The notes beneath the pieces were generated by a model, which saw only the letters and a list, made by a program, of their open reading frames with translations, ran no database searches and was not told where the DNA came from. A stretch of 33,131 bases of DNA from a virus. Of this stretch, positions 24,679-31,677 are shown piece by piece. Both the position numbers and the translations under genes were made by a program. Where the stretch lies: positions 1-33,131 of IMG/VR virus record IMGVR_UViG_3300035670_000817. One strand, given 5' to 3'. Within the stretch, counting starts at the first letter, position 1. Every line of letters starts with the position of its first letter.

Positions 24679-26835
24679 ATGACAAACTCACAATTCAGAG
24701 AATTAGTAAAAAGAAAAAGGACTGAGGGAGAAGGCATATTCTCTTCTCTGTTGACTGCCTCTTCAGAAATATCTAAAGAAAAAAGAGATATAAGAAATTT
24801 TCTATTTAAAAGGGGTTCTTGGTTGAACGCACTTTTTCCCTCAGTTAGTGGTTATAAAACGTCTAAAACAGGTAAAAAGTTAAAAGATGAAAGTGCATCT
24901 GTTGGTGGAATGTCATCATTACAGAATGAAAAATTAAATGAGTTAGTTGTTAAAATTGATATAGTTGCAAAAAATTCAATGGCTTTGCCGGTGATGATGC
25001 GGGACATGAATGTTGTTAAACAGAGCATGATGAAATTGGTGAAGTTGCAAGGAGTCACGCAGAGAGACAGGGCTGATAGGTTTTTCTTGAGTGCTAAAGA
25101 GAGAGAAGAAAAACTTGAAGCTGAATTTGATAAGAGAAAATCTAAAAAATCTGAATTAATGCAACCCAAAGAAAAAACTACTAAGAGTGGTGTTTTAGGG
25201 CCATTATTTTCAGGATTCAAAACTTTGACTGGCGGTGTTGGTTCAATAATAGGATCAATATTTTCCGGCATAGCAGGCACAGTAGGAGTAGCTGGTCGAG
25301 GATTATCATTATCAGCATCCATTTTAGGCAGTCTAGGTTTTATCGGAATAATCTTAGCTTTAGCCGCAAGTTCTTTAATTACTGCGTTGTTCAGTCAAAC
25401 AGACTTTTCTATTTTTGGTCGTGGATTGAAACAATCTTTCGATGAAATCTCGAAGGGCATTAAAAGTTTTTTTGGTCTTGATGCAGATTCCGAAAAATCT
25501 TTCGCCAGACAAGTTACCGAGTTACTTGATAAAAAACTTAATACAACAATATTTACAGATAGCCTAAATGCATTTTCTTCATCATTAAATGGTATAATAA
25601 ATCGAATGAATAGGATTTTTAATTTCCTATCGGATAGTGTTATGGCTTTTGGTAAAGACTTAAAATCAATCGCACTAAATTGGTGGGATGAAAATAGAAC
25701 ATTGATATTTGGAGCCATTGGCGCGGGCATCGGGGCTGGAGTTGGTGGTGCATTTGGTGGTATTCGCGGTGCTGCAATTGGTGCTGCTGCCGGAGGAGCC
25801 GCTGCAGCTGCTGGCGCTTGGATAACATCCGACACACAATGGAAAAGTAGACAAGAATCGTTATCCGCGAAAGAAAAAACACTATCTGGTGTCGAAAAAA
25901 GTATTGATGAAAAAGAAAAACGATTAATGGTTCTTCGAGAAAGAGGGTCATCTAAGGGCCTTATAGAAAGAACCGAAAGAGAATTAAAACAAGAATATGA
26001 TAGGAGAGATTATCTAAAAGGTCAGATAGACACTCTCAAATCGCAAATATCTGAAAGAACTGGAGGCAATTTAGAGAGATTATGGTTTGATGAAAAACAA
26101 GAAATGCCAAAAACGGAAAGAGTTTATAGTGCAACTGGAAACACATCTTCGTTGTTTGGTTCAGGAATCTTATCAACTGTCAAGAACAATGCAGAACCAT
26201 ATGATGGAAATATGCAAAAAATATTAAATACGATAAAGATTCGAGAAAGTGGAGGAAATTATAAAGCTCAAAATCCGGGTTCTAGTGCATCTGGAGCTTA
26301 TCAATTCATGCCAAAAACCTGGCAAGCTCTTACGAAAAAATTTGGCATAGGAAGAGAGTATATGAGAGCTAAAGATGCTCCACCAGAGATACAAGATGCT
26401 GTCGCAGCCGCATACATCAAAGACATTTTGAAACGTAGTGGTGGAGATGTTTCAAAAGTCCCACTTGAATGGTACACGGGAAATCTTGAAGGAAAAATGA
26501 CAGAAAAACAGTTGACGGCAAACAAAGGTTTATCTTCACAACAATATCAGGCTATGTGGATGTCTACCTATACTGGCAAAAAAATTCAAGATACAACTAT
26601 GTTAGCGCAAAATCAAGAACCAAAAATGAAAGGTGATGCGTTAAATTCAATGTCAGGAAATTGGTTGTCTTTTATGAAAAATATAGGAAGCACAGGCGAA
26701 ACAGTAAATATAGTCAACAACAACGTTACTGGAGGACAAAAGGGCGGAAGTGCTATTCCTGCTATGATTGCGAGTGTAGTTGACGAAGATATGATGAAGT
26801 TATTAACGGAGAAAACGTATTCTCCTTCATCATAA
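24679..26835 (+). CDS. Tape-measure-like protein with C-terminal lytic transglycosylase (SLT) domain
   Basis: A 718-residue protein. Residues 1-175 are charged and helical with coiled-coil character. Residues about 185-240 hold a long hydrophobic stretch (GSIIGSIFSGIAGTVGVAG then GSLGFIGIILALAASSLITA), and about 343-385 a glycine-zipper membrane-like stretch (GAIGAGIGAGVGGAFGGIRG). A coiled coil follows (SLSAKEKTLSGVEKSIDEKE). Residues about 510-640 are a lytic transglycosylase domain: ILNTIKIRESGGNYKAQNPG, SGAYQFMPKTWQALTK and MWMSTY, with catalytic Glu at residue 523 (IRESGG). This architecture is typical of tape-measure proteins that open peptidoglycan at injection. It follows gp51 by 2 bases, the place expected for gp29. 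It could also be described as a hub lysozyme. Confidence 0.7.
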   Translation: MTNSQFRELVKRKRTEGEGIFSSLLTASSEISKEKRDIRNFLFKRGSWLNALFPSVSGYKTSKTGKKLKDESASVGGMSSLQNEKLNELVVKIDIVAKNSMALPVMMRDMNVVKQSMMKLVKLQGVTQRDRADRFFLSAKEREEKLEAEFDKRKSKKSELMQPKEKTTKSGVLGPLFSGFKTLTGGVGSIIGSIFSGIAGTVGVAGRGLSLSASILGSLGFIGIILALAASSLITALFSQTDFSIFGRGLKQSFDEISKGIKSFFGLDADSEKSFARQVTELLDKKLNTTIFTDSLNAFSSSLNGIINRMNRIFNFLSDSVMAFGKDLKSIALNWWDENRTLIFGAIGAGIGAGVGGAFGGIRGAAIGAAAGGAAAAAGAWITSDTQWKSRQESLSAKEKTLSGVEKSIDEKEKRLMVLRERGSSKGLIERTERELKQEYDRRDYLKGQIDTLKSQISERTGGNLERLWFDEKQEMPKTERVYSATGNTSSLFGSGILSTVKNNAEPYDGNMQKILNTIKIRESGGNYKAQNPGSSASGAYQFMPKTWQALTKKFGIGREYMRAKDAPPEIQDAVAAAYIKDILKRSGGDVSKVPLEWYTGNLEGKMTEKQLTANKGLSSQQYQAMWMSTYTGKKIQDTTMLAQNQEPKMKGDALNSMSGNWLSFMKNIGSTGETVNIVNNNVTGGQKGGSAIPAMIASVVDEDMMKLLTEKTYSPSS

Positions 26836-26858
26836 AAAACCCCGCACTAGGCGGGGTT
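26834..26858. terminator. Bidirectional rho-independent terminator between convergent operons
   Basis: AACCCCGC and GCGGGGTT form an 8-base-pair GC-rich stem around a 5-base loop. On the minus strand it is followed by six T residues, so it is a canonical terminator for the gp32 operon, whose last gene ends at 26880. On the plus strand the downstream sequence is only TTCTT, so termination of the tape-measure transcript is weaker. It starts immediately after the tape-measure stop codon. Confidence 0.85.
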
Positions 26859-26879
26859 CTTAACTGCATGTGACTTTAA

Positions 26880-27770
26880 TTAGTCTGCATCAGCGAGAGA
26901 CTTGAAATAATCAAGGTCTTCATCTTCTGCAATAGACTTGTCAATTACTGAAGTATCGACTTCTTCACGGAAAGTGTCGATTACTGCATCTTCAGCCTTG
27001 CTCTTGGGAACGACGGATTCGAAACCAAGAACCTTATCAAGACGAGCACGAAGAACATCATAAGACTTGAAGTTCTTCTTGTCAAGAAATTCCTTCAGAG
27101 AATGTTCTGACTTCCAAAGCGCTTCGAGCTTATCATCGTCACCATCAAGCAGAGCAGACTTATCGGCAAACTCTGACTTATCATAATTACGATAACCTTC
27201 AACATTACGAATCTTCAACTTGAAGTTTGCACCTTCCCACAAGTCGAAGGGATTGACAGGAGTTTCGTCAGCAAATTCAGGATTCATTGCTTCAGTAATC
27301 TTGTCGAAAATCTTCTTGCCAAACTTGAACAGGCGAACAGTACCTTCGTTCTCAGGATTGCTAGGATCCGAGACAACGTAGATGTTCGCAACGTAAGAGA
27401 GCTTGCGCTTTTGCTTGCGAGCAACGTCCTTGTTTGCTTCGATGCCTGAATTCCAAAGAGTGCTGTTGTGTTCACAAACAGGACACTTTTCGTTGACCGT
27501 TGTCAGACAGTTATCAATCAGCCAACCGCCAGGACCTTGGAAGCCGTGATTGAAGACACGAACCCAAGGAAGTGCATCGTCACCATCAACTGCTGGTGCA
27601 GGGAGGAAACGAATGACTGCCATACCATTACCTGCCTTATCGACAGATGGTTGCCAGAAACGGGTGTCATCCTTAGAACCTTCAGTAGAGGATTGTGTAA
27701 CAGATTCAATCGCCTTCGTGAGTTTGTCAAGTGAAGAACGATTGCGCTTGAGATTAGCAAATGAGCTCAT
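26880..27770 (-). CDS. 32: Single-stranded DNA-binding protein gp32
   Basis: A 296-residue ssDNA-binding protein. The start is taken at 27770 (MSSFANLKRNRSSLDKLTKA), which has AAAGGAAATAC before it and gives the Lys/Arg-rich LAST-like N-terminal motif used by T4 gp32 for cooperative binding; the longer reading from 27821 lacks a ribosome site. The core contains FWQPSVDKAGNGMAVIRFLP, and the zinc module is HGFQGPGGWLIDNCLTTVNE followed by KCPVC. The end is acidic (IAEDEDLDYFKSLADAD), as in T4 gp32, and should contact gp43, gp59 and other partners. The gene looks more GC-rich than the tail genes. The terminator at 26834-26858 follows. Confidence 0.93.
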   Translation of the reverse strand: MSSFANLKRNRSSLDKLTKAIESVTQSSTEGSKDDTRFWQPSVDKAGNGMAVIRFLPAPAVDGDDALPWVRVFNHGFQGPGGWLIDNCLTTVNEKCPVCEHNSTLWNSGIEANKDVARKQKRKLSYVANIYVVSDPSNPENEGTVRLFKFGKKIFDKITEAMNPEFADETPVNPFDLWEGANFKLKIRNVEGYRNYDKSEFADKSALLDGDDDKLEALWKSEHSLKEFLDKKNFKSYDVLRARLDKVLGFESVVPKSKAEDAVIDTFREEVDTSVIDKSIAEDEDLDYFKSLADAD

Positions 27771-27844
27771 TGTATTTCCTTTCGTATAACGGAGTGTAGT
27801 TAGTATAAACGACTTGTCCACAAAAACATAATATAGGAATATAT
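27771..27844 (-). promoter_or_regulatory. 32: gp32 leader and candidate promoter region
   Basis: This 74-base gap between the HAD gene and gp32 reads ACTAAATATATTCC at its start (27842-27849) and TTTATACTAAC in its middle on the minus strand. The first resembles the T4-like late -10 element, the second a sigma70-type -10 (TATACT). A separate gp32 promoter is expected because T4 gp32 is expressed at all stages and made at high level. No clear -35 element was found, and no operator pseudoknot could be established by eye. Confidence 0.35.
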
Positions 27845-28342
27845 TTAGTGGCCACCCAACAACGACTTCAAAATAGGCAAAGTTTCTGAGATATCTTTAT
27901 GCAAGATTGCCGTACCGCCGGCCTTATTGAAGTTTTCAATCACATCAGGAGTATCATCGATTAAAATCGTGTCTGGTTTTGCGTAGTCTTTCTTGAAACG
28001 CCGACCAGGTACAAAGTTGCGTTTGAAATGAATGTTGTGATTGTCCAACCAAATACTCTTTTGGTCACGAACTTGGTCGTGAAAACGATTTCCGCCAGAA
28101 GAAGATAGAATTTCGATTTCAATATCGGGAACACTTTCGAGATACGCAATCAACTCTTGCGCTCCTGGAAACCATTCCAGCTTCGTGAAACCTTTTTGAT
28201 TCTCCACCCAATCTGGCCAAGAACCCGTGAATAACTTATTGTCGCGGGTCACTAGAGCACCTTCACCATACAGAGAAATGAACAACTTGTCAAAGTTGCA
28301 CAGAACTCCGTCCATGTCCAAATAAACCTTCTTATACTTCAC
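27845..28342 (-). CDS. HAD-superfamily 5'(3')-deoxyribonucleotidase-like phosphatase
   Basis: A 165-residue protein if translated from a GTG at 28342, where GTGA overlaps the gp59 stop and AAAGGTG stands just upstream. An in-frame ATG at 28435 exists but would overlap gp59 by nearly 100 bases and add a tail absent from the family. HAD motif I is KVYLDMDGVLCNF (D-x-D, both nucleophile and acid), motif II is EILSSSGG, motif III a Lys near KKDY and motif IV ILIDDTPDVIENF. This layout fits the 5' nucleotidase C family, which dephosphorylates deoxynucleotides in nucleotide salvage. It sits inserted between gp32 and gp59, genes adjacent in T4. Confidence 0.75.
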   Translation of the reverse strand: MKYKKVYLDMDGVLCNFDKLFISLYGEGALVTRDNKLFTGSWPDWVENQKGFTKLEWFPGAQELIAYLESVPDIEIEILSSSGGNRFHDQVRDQKSIWLDNHNIHFKRNFVPGRRFKKDYAKPDTILIDDTPDVIENFNKAGGTAILHKDISETLPILKSLLGGH

Positions 28343-28935
28343 GATATCACCTTTTTCAGTATCAACTTGTATTTTACTATGTCCTTCGGAAGAAATGCGG
28401 CAAACTTTTGTATCTTCATCCGATGATTTGGCCATACAATGGTATCAGAAATTTTCCTATTCCACAAGCCCATGAAACCGAGAATTTGGTTAAGTATGCA
28501 CAGAGTTTCTATTTGAATTTCTTTCTGTAGATACATCTTCAACAGAATTGGGTACTCGCCATCTTCAACTGTTAGAACGTCATTTGGATTCTCAATACCA
28601 TCAAAAATCTTTTGGCAATCATTCTCAAAGAAATAAGAGAGTGATTGAAGGACTTTTTGACGCTTTCTGAAATTGAGTTCGCCCTGTTCTTCAAGTAAGG
28701 ATCCAACCCAACTCTTTTCATCCTCAATAAAGTTTGCAACGATGTACTTGACTAAATCGTCCTTGTTTGAAAACTTTCGAGACAACTTGGCAAAATGCCA
28801 CTTGTCTTTACGGTTTTCAAACGCAGACACCGTTACTTTACTTTTACCGCCGTACTTGAAGAAATCAAATGAATCAGTTGTGAAATGAAGTTTTAGGGCT
28901 TGATACAAACAAAACGATTCATATGCAGTAATCAT
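28339..28935 (-). CDS. 59: Helicase loader gp59
   Basis: A 198-residue protein; T4 gp59 is 217. The segment FDFFKYGGKSKVTVSAFENR, KDKWHFAKLSRKFSNKDDLV and KYIVANFIEDEKSWVGSLLE parallels T4 gp59 (KYDVIKYN...KRRDKYFFQKLSEKYKLKEL...VANQDAWIGD), and the C-terminal half is all helical. gp59 binds gp32-coated forks and loads the gp41 helicase. The gene lies between gp32 and gp33, as in T4. Its ATG overlaps the gp33 stop (ATGA), and its TGA overlaps the GTG of the HAD gene, suggesting coupled translation. Confidence 0.82.
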   Translation of the reverse strand: MITAYESFCLYQALKLHFTTDSFDFFKYGGKSKVTVSAFENRKDKWHFAKLSRKFSNKDDLVKYIVANFIEDEKSWVGSLLEEQGELNFRKRQKVLQSLSYFFENDCQKIFDGIENPNDVLTVEDGEYPILLKMYLQKEIQIETLCILNQILGFMGLWNRKISDTIVWPNHRMKIQKFAAFLPKDIVKYKLILKKVIS

Positions 28936-29156
28936 AGAGGCAATCGAGCGATTTTTTCCTTCATCAAATTGTGGTCGTGTGCAACAGCAGCAATCTTGGA
29001 TTTTAAATTGGAATTAATAAGAGATGCGGCAACTTCAATCTCAAGTCCAGTTTCAGCACAATGTTCGACAATCGCCTCTATATAATTCAGTCCAGATTTT
29101 TGTACGAGAGAATCGATGGCTCTCGAAAATTTAAGCATTTCATCTTTTGTCGGCAT
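28932..29156 (-). CDS. 33: Late transcription coactivator gp33
   Basis: A 74-residue protein. The segments FSRAIDSLVQKSGLNYIEAI, VEHCAETGLEIEVAASLINS and LKSKIAAVAHDHNLM match the short gp33 form in marine T4-like phages, and T4 gp33 (112 residues) has the equivalent FGMSYLEATTAFLEE. gp33 bridges RNA polymerase and the sliding clamp with gp55 to activate late promoters, which fits the TATAAATA-like elements in this window. Its ATGA overlap with gp59 and the gene order gp32-gp59-gp33 support the call. Confidence 0.8.
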   Translation of the reverse strand: MPTKDEMLKFSRAIDSLVQKSGLNYIEAIVEHCAETGLEIEVAASLINSNLKSKIAAVAHDHNLMKEKIARLPL

Positions 29157-29157
29157 A

Positions 29158-29451
29158 TTAACAATCTTCCGGACGAATCAAATCCGAAGAGTGTAAGGAA
29201 TGTGGTGTTTCTGGGTCATTATTCGAATAAATTTTTAGTTCCTCATCAATGTCGAATTGTGGTGATGAAAATTCACACGAATCATCCACAAAATCTAAGT
29301 GGCCGTCAAAAATATAACCGTTGCCCCTCAAAAAATCTTCAAATCTTTCTAAAAGTTGATATGTTGTTTGCTCACCCTCAACAACTGTGGTGTTTACTAT
29401 TTTCGGACCAAATAGATCCATTTCACGTTCACAGATAAAAGTAAATTTCAT
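29158..29451 (-). CDS. Small conserved phage protein of unknown function
   Basis: A 97-residue acidic protein with no recognisable domain. The N-terminus (MKFTFICEREMDLFGPK) is followed by TTYQLLERFEDFLRGNGYIF and a DGHLDFVDD stretch; the C-terminal half is poor in hydrophobics and probably disordered. I recall similar short proteins beside gp33 and DsbA in T4-like cyanophages, but with no known role. It is packed 1 base from its neighbours, clearly part of the gp32-gp59-gp33 transcript. Confidence 0.55.
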   Translation of the reverse strand: MKFTFICEREMDLFGPKIVNTTVVEGEQTTYQLLERFEDFLRGNGYIFDGHLDFVDDSCEFSSPQFDIDEELKIYSNNDPETPHSLHSSDLIRPEDC

Positions 29452-29452
29452 T

Positions 29453-29728
29453 TTAGTTCACCACCGTTTCATATAGAGTTTGAAATTGTTCGTTCACAGT
29501 TACTTCTTCATCAAAATTCTGCTTGTGATAAGTCTTAACCAAACGATTCACAAGTCGCTTCGGAAGTTCCAGCTTATCACAGACAGACTTCACTTCATCC
29601 TTAATCAAATCGCGTTCAGCGGAAATACGAGTCAAAGAATCGGAACAGGTGCGAAGAACTCGCATCAACATTTCCTTGTCCGCCGGATTTGTAATTTGAT
29701 TAATAACCATTTGTTGTGTTACTGACAT
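29453..29728 (-). CDS. dsbA: DsbA-like double-stranded DNA-binding protein
   Basis: A 91-residue helical protein. Residues about 27-75 (SDSLTRISAERDLIKDEVKS, VCDKLELPKRLVNRLVKTYH then KQNF) look like the T4 DsbA family, a small basic DNA-binding protein that in T4 lies next to gene 33 and binds late-promoter regions. The match is by pattern (LTRxxAERDxIKD, LPKxLVxxxxKTYHKQNF) and by position. AAGGAG lies 11 bases before the ATG. Alternative: an unrelated small helical DNA-binding protein. Confidence 0.65.
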   Translation of the reverse strand: MSVTQQMVINQITNPADKEMLMRVLRTCSDSLTRISAERDLIKDEVKSVCDKLELPKRLVNRLVKTYHKQNFDEEVTVNEQFQTLYETVVN

Positions 29729-29742
29729 AATATAATTTCTCC

Positions 29743-29988
29743 TTACTTGGGAACATTAATGCGTTGACTATTAGATGCGAAGGTTACACAAACAATATCA
29801 TCACTCTTTGCATAAGAACAACGAACCGAAAGCGGATCGATACCCTTTTGAACCGCAGTATCGATATTTGAGGCCATCAACTTACGTTCTTCAATATTGT
29901 AGTGGGTTAAAGAACCGATAAATGCAAGGAAAATTAGTGTGATGCCAATAGTCATTGTCTGATTGGAATAAGTATTTTTGTTTGTCAT
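29743..29988 (-). CDS. Small membrane-anchored protein in the lysis cassette
   Basis: An 81-residue protein starting at ATG 29988, with AAAGG before it and ATGA overlap with the SleB hydrolase gene. A longer reading from TTG 30054 is possible but unneeded. One hydrophobic segment (residues about 12-26, MTIGITLIFLAFIGS) follows a polar N-terminus, then a soluble part with two cysteines (VRCSYAKSDDIVCVTF), ending INVPK. The pairing with a cell-wall hydrolase suggests a lysis helper such as a holin- or inner-membrane spanin-like protein, but it has no clear family match. The cysteines could form a periplasmic disulfide. Confidence 0.6.
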   Translation of the reverse strand: MTNKNTYSNQTMTIGITLIFLAFIGSLTHYNIEERKLMASNIDTAVQKGIDPLSVRCSYAKSDDIVCVTFASNSQRINVPK

Positions 29989-30530
29989 GCTACACCTTTC
30001 TTTTGATAAAAAATGTGTCGGCCAATAACTGCGGTACGAATCATGTTTGGCCAACGAGGATTTACATAATTTGCGTGGTAAAACAATGCACCATTAGAAG
30101 GGTCATCTAACATTTCATGGTTAACATAGAAATATGTTGCTAGTTCATGAATCTCATTATACAACGAATTCGATTCTCTTGTCAAGAGCTTATTTTTAGA
30201 AATGTAATGTGGTTTCGTTTCACAATACCATGAAAACTGGCATACTGAGCTATCTCTCTGTTTGACAACTCCACAAATCGTATTAGGAAATCTTCCACTA
30301 TTAACACGGTTGAGTGTCACAAACGCAACTGCTAACTGTCCTTTTCTCGGTTCTTTGGCAGCTTCAAAATAAATGTTTTCTGCAAGGCAGTCAATTTCTC
30401 TCTGTTTATCTTTTGAGAGAGAAATGTATTTCAACCTCAAAGGTTCGTTATGAAAATTCTGTGTCATGTTATAACCGCAAAATAAAATGGTTACAGCGAC
30501 GACAATAGATGCGAAAATGCGTAAGAGCAT
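29985..30530 (-). CDS. SleB-family cell wall hydrolase, probable endolysin with signal anchor
   Basis: A 181-residue protein. Residues about 1-21 form an N-terminal membrane segment or signal anchor (MLLRIFASIVVAVTILFCGY). From about residue 45 it carries the SleB/hydrolase-2 domain: IDCLAENIYFEAAKEPRKGQ, LAVAFVTLNRVNSGRFPNT, ICGVVKQ, CQFSWYC and, near the end, FYHANYVNPRWPNM. The likely catalytic Glu is in ENIYFEA. Such domains cleave peptidoglycan. AAAGGAGAA precedes the ATG. A signal-anchor endolysin that acts in the periplasm would explain the hydrophobic start. Confidence 0.82.
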   Translation of the reverse strand: MLLRIFASIVVAVTILFCGYNMTQNFHNEPLRLKYISLSKDKQREIDCLAENIYFEAAKEPRKGQLAVAFVTLNRVNSGRFPNTICGVVKQRDSSVCQFSWYCETKPHYISKNKLLTRESNSLYNEIHELATYFYVNHEMLDDPSNGALFYHANYVNPRWPNMIRTAVIGRHIFYQKKGVA

Positions 30531-30553
30531 ATTTTCTCCTTTTATTGATAGGA

Positions 30554-30567
30554 AGAACCGAAGTTCT
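30554..30567 (-). other. UUCG tetraloop hairpin in the SleB leader
   Basis: On the minus strand AGAAC-TTCG-GTTCT forms a 5-base-pair stem with a C(UUCG)G tetraloop, a very stable RNA loop. It lies in the 158-base gap upstream of the SleB gene and is not followed by a T run, so it is more likely an mRNA-stabilising or translation-control element than a terminator. Nothing else clear was seen in the gap apart from an ACTAAATA motif at 30680-30687. Confidence 0.45.
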
Positions 30568-30679
30568 CTTTCTCACATCAAGTAGACTTTTTGCTTATAG
30601 TCTTAAATGTGTATATTAAGGTGGGATTTTATGTGTCGGCTTAGTTGAAGTAGAGTAGAGTTATTTTATGCCGATAGTT

Positions 30680-30687
30680 TATTTAGT
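30680..30687 (-). promoter_or_regulatory. Candidate late-type promoter element ACTAAATA upstream of the lysis genes
   Basis: The minus strand reads ACTAAATA 1 base after the stop of the gene at 30689-31264 and 150 bases before the SleB start. The same octamer occurs at 27842-27849, 31882-31889 and 33108-33115 on the same strand. It may drive the SleB/membrane-protein/DsbA/gp33 transcript. Supported by the recurrence only. Confidence 0.35.
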
Positions 30688-30688
30688 A

Positions 30689-31264
30689 TTAATCCCAGAG
30701 ATTGCGATAGTATTTACCGAAGAGTCGAAGGCCATTATCGATTCGATTCGAATGTTTTTCGTATCTGTCTTTGTCGAAGTGACGGCCATCTTCGGTATCA
30801 CAATCACTAAAAAATTGTTTTTCCCAGTCAGAATTCAATTGTTCGAAAGTCCAAATCATTTCATCAAGAATCCATTCCCAACGCTTGAACCAATTATCAT
30901 CTGTATCCCACTTATCGGCTTTGGGTGGTGCAGAAGTTGAACGAAGTTCTTCGGGAACATCATCGTCATCCGTGCCAGGAGCACCGTGTTTACTTTCTTT
31001 AAGCTGCTTGAGCATGGGAAGAACAATCATGGAAAGTGTTGAATCCATATTCCAAGTATCCCATCGGTCAATCTTCACATAGTCAATCTTCGGATGTACA
31101 AAGTCCATAACCTTCTGATAACAAAAACTGAACGGATAGATGACATTGTGCCAGAATTGAACCATCGGTTCATCATAATCAATGTCTCGCCAGAACACAA
31201 CCTTTTCAATGATTGTATATGGGCTGATCCAATGATAACGGTAATTTGAGATGTAAACTTTCAT
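30689..31264 (-). CDS. Conserved phage protein of unknown function
   Basis: A 191-residue acidic, tryptophan-rich protein. Regions that stand out are YRYHWISPYTIIEKVVFW, IDRWDTWNMDSTLSMIVLPM, LKQLKESKHGAPGTDDDDVP and WFKRWEWILDEMIWTFEQLN. The two central motifs (D-W-D-x-ST-L..P-LK-LK and RW..ILDEMIW-FE) occur in a widespread family of phage proteins of unknown function. GGTGA precedes the ATG, and the tmRNA coding piece ends just upstream. No catalytic motif or membrane segment was seen. Confidence 0.75.
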   Translation of the reverse strand: MKVYISNYRYHWISPYTIIEKVVFWRDIDYDEPMVQFWHNVIYPFSFCYQKVMDFVHPKIDYVKIDRWDTWNMDSTLSMIVLPMLKQLKESKHGAPGTDDDDVPEELRSTSAPPKADKWDTDDNWFKRWEWILDEMIWTFEQLNSDWEKQFFSDCDTEDGRHFDKDRYEKHSNRIDNGLRLFGKYYRNLWD

Positions 31265-31284
31265 TTCTTCACCATAATGAAAAG

Positions 31285-31483
31285 AAGTGAGACTGTTTCT
31301 GTTGCCAAGTACAGTCTCGAAACTCCGGTCTTACTGCTTAAGCAGCAAGAGCCAGTTCGTAATCGCTATCGTTTGCGTTTACATTTTTCGCTTCTTCGGT
31401 CGGGAAGTCCCAACCCTACGGCTTTCGCATTGCCGTGCTGTCCATCTTCCTATTCAACGCCCTGTCGAAACCTGTGCGACCCC
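31285..31483 (-). ncRNA. ssrA: tmRNA (ssrA) coding piece of a circularly permuted, two-piece tmRNA
   Basis: The RNA 5' end on the minus strand is GGGGTCG (31483-31477), followed by CACAGGTTTCGACAGGG, the tmRNA D-arm signature. The tag reading frame (31376-31338) is GCA AAC GAT AGC GAT TAC GAA CTG GCT CTT GCT GCT TAA, encoding ANDSDYELALAA and stop. The 5' strand GGGGTCG pairs fully with CGACTCC of the acceptor piece, with the third pair a G-U wobble as in alanine tRNAs. A hairpin (GGTTGGG-ACTT-CCCGACC, 31398-31415) precedes the tag; a palindrome spans the tag stop, and an 8-base-pair stem ends the RNA (31289-31318). The 3' boundary is approximate. tmRNA rescues stalled ribosomes and tags their products for proteolysis. 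Confidence 0.88.
31338..31376 (-). other. tmRNA tag-peptide reading frame (ANDSDYELALAA)
   Basis: Twelve codons from GCA to a TAA stop encode ANDSDYELALAA. As in other tags (for example ANDENYALAA in Escherichia coli) it begins AND and ends with small hydrophobics and Ala-Ala, the signal read by ClpXP-type proteases. The upstream bases GTAAAC before the resume codon also match tmRNA practice. Confidence 0.88.
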
Positions 31484-31665
31484 ATCGAAAATGCACGATA
31501 TGACTCTTCGAATCCTTCGTGATACAAAAATGCTTCTTCATTGTACCACAGACGCTTTGTATAATCTTTTATGATTCCTTCAAGGTCATCATCTTCAAAC
31601 TTTTTTAGATGACCTTTTACAAGGTAAAATAGTTCGTAAGCGTATTTGCGTCTTTGTTCGTCCAT
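31450..31665 (-). CDS. Small ORF nested in the intervening segment of the permuted tmRNA gene
   Basis: A 71-residue reading frame starting at ATG 31665 between the two tmRNA pieces. The sequence MDEQRRKYAYELFYLVKGHL, KKFEDDDLEGIIKDYTKRLW and YNEEAFLYHEGFEESYRAFS is protein-like, acidic and helical. The last 11 residues (GSHRFRQGVE and stop) read through the first 34 bases of the mature tmRNA coding piece, so processing of the 5' end would cut the message inside the frame. The Shine-Dalgarno is weak (AAAGTG). No family was recognised. It is either a real small gene or a protein-like spacer. Confidence 0.5.
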   Translation of the reverse strand: MDEQRRKYAYELFYLVKGHLKKFEDDDLEGIIKDYTKRLWYNEEAFLYHEGFEESYRAFSMGSHRFRQGVE

Positions 31666-31677
31666 ACAGTACACTTT

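Noticed and set aside
25395-25835. Proline/alanine-rich minus-strand reading frame
   Set aside because: It is the reverse complement of the Gly/Ala-rich membrane-like segment of the tape measure, with no ribosome site.
27771-27821. Upstream start for gp32 adding 17 residues
   Set aside because: It lacks a Shine-Dalgarno, whereas the ATG at 27770 has AAAGGAAA and gives the usual gp32 N-terminus.
28343-28435. ATG at 28435 as start of the HAD gene
   Set aside because: It would overlap gp59 by 97 bases and add a non-conserved tail; GTG 28342 has AAAGGTG and a GTGA junction.
29989-30054. TTG start giving a longer small membrane protein
   Set aside because: The added residues overlap SleB coding sequence in another frame and there is a good ribosome site before ATG 29988.
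31261-31574. Two plus-strand reading frames of 81 and 95 residues across the tmRNA coding piece
   Set aside because: They are antisense to the tmRNA and the nested ORF and have no ribosome site or recognisable domain.
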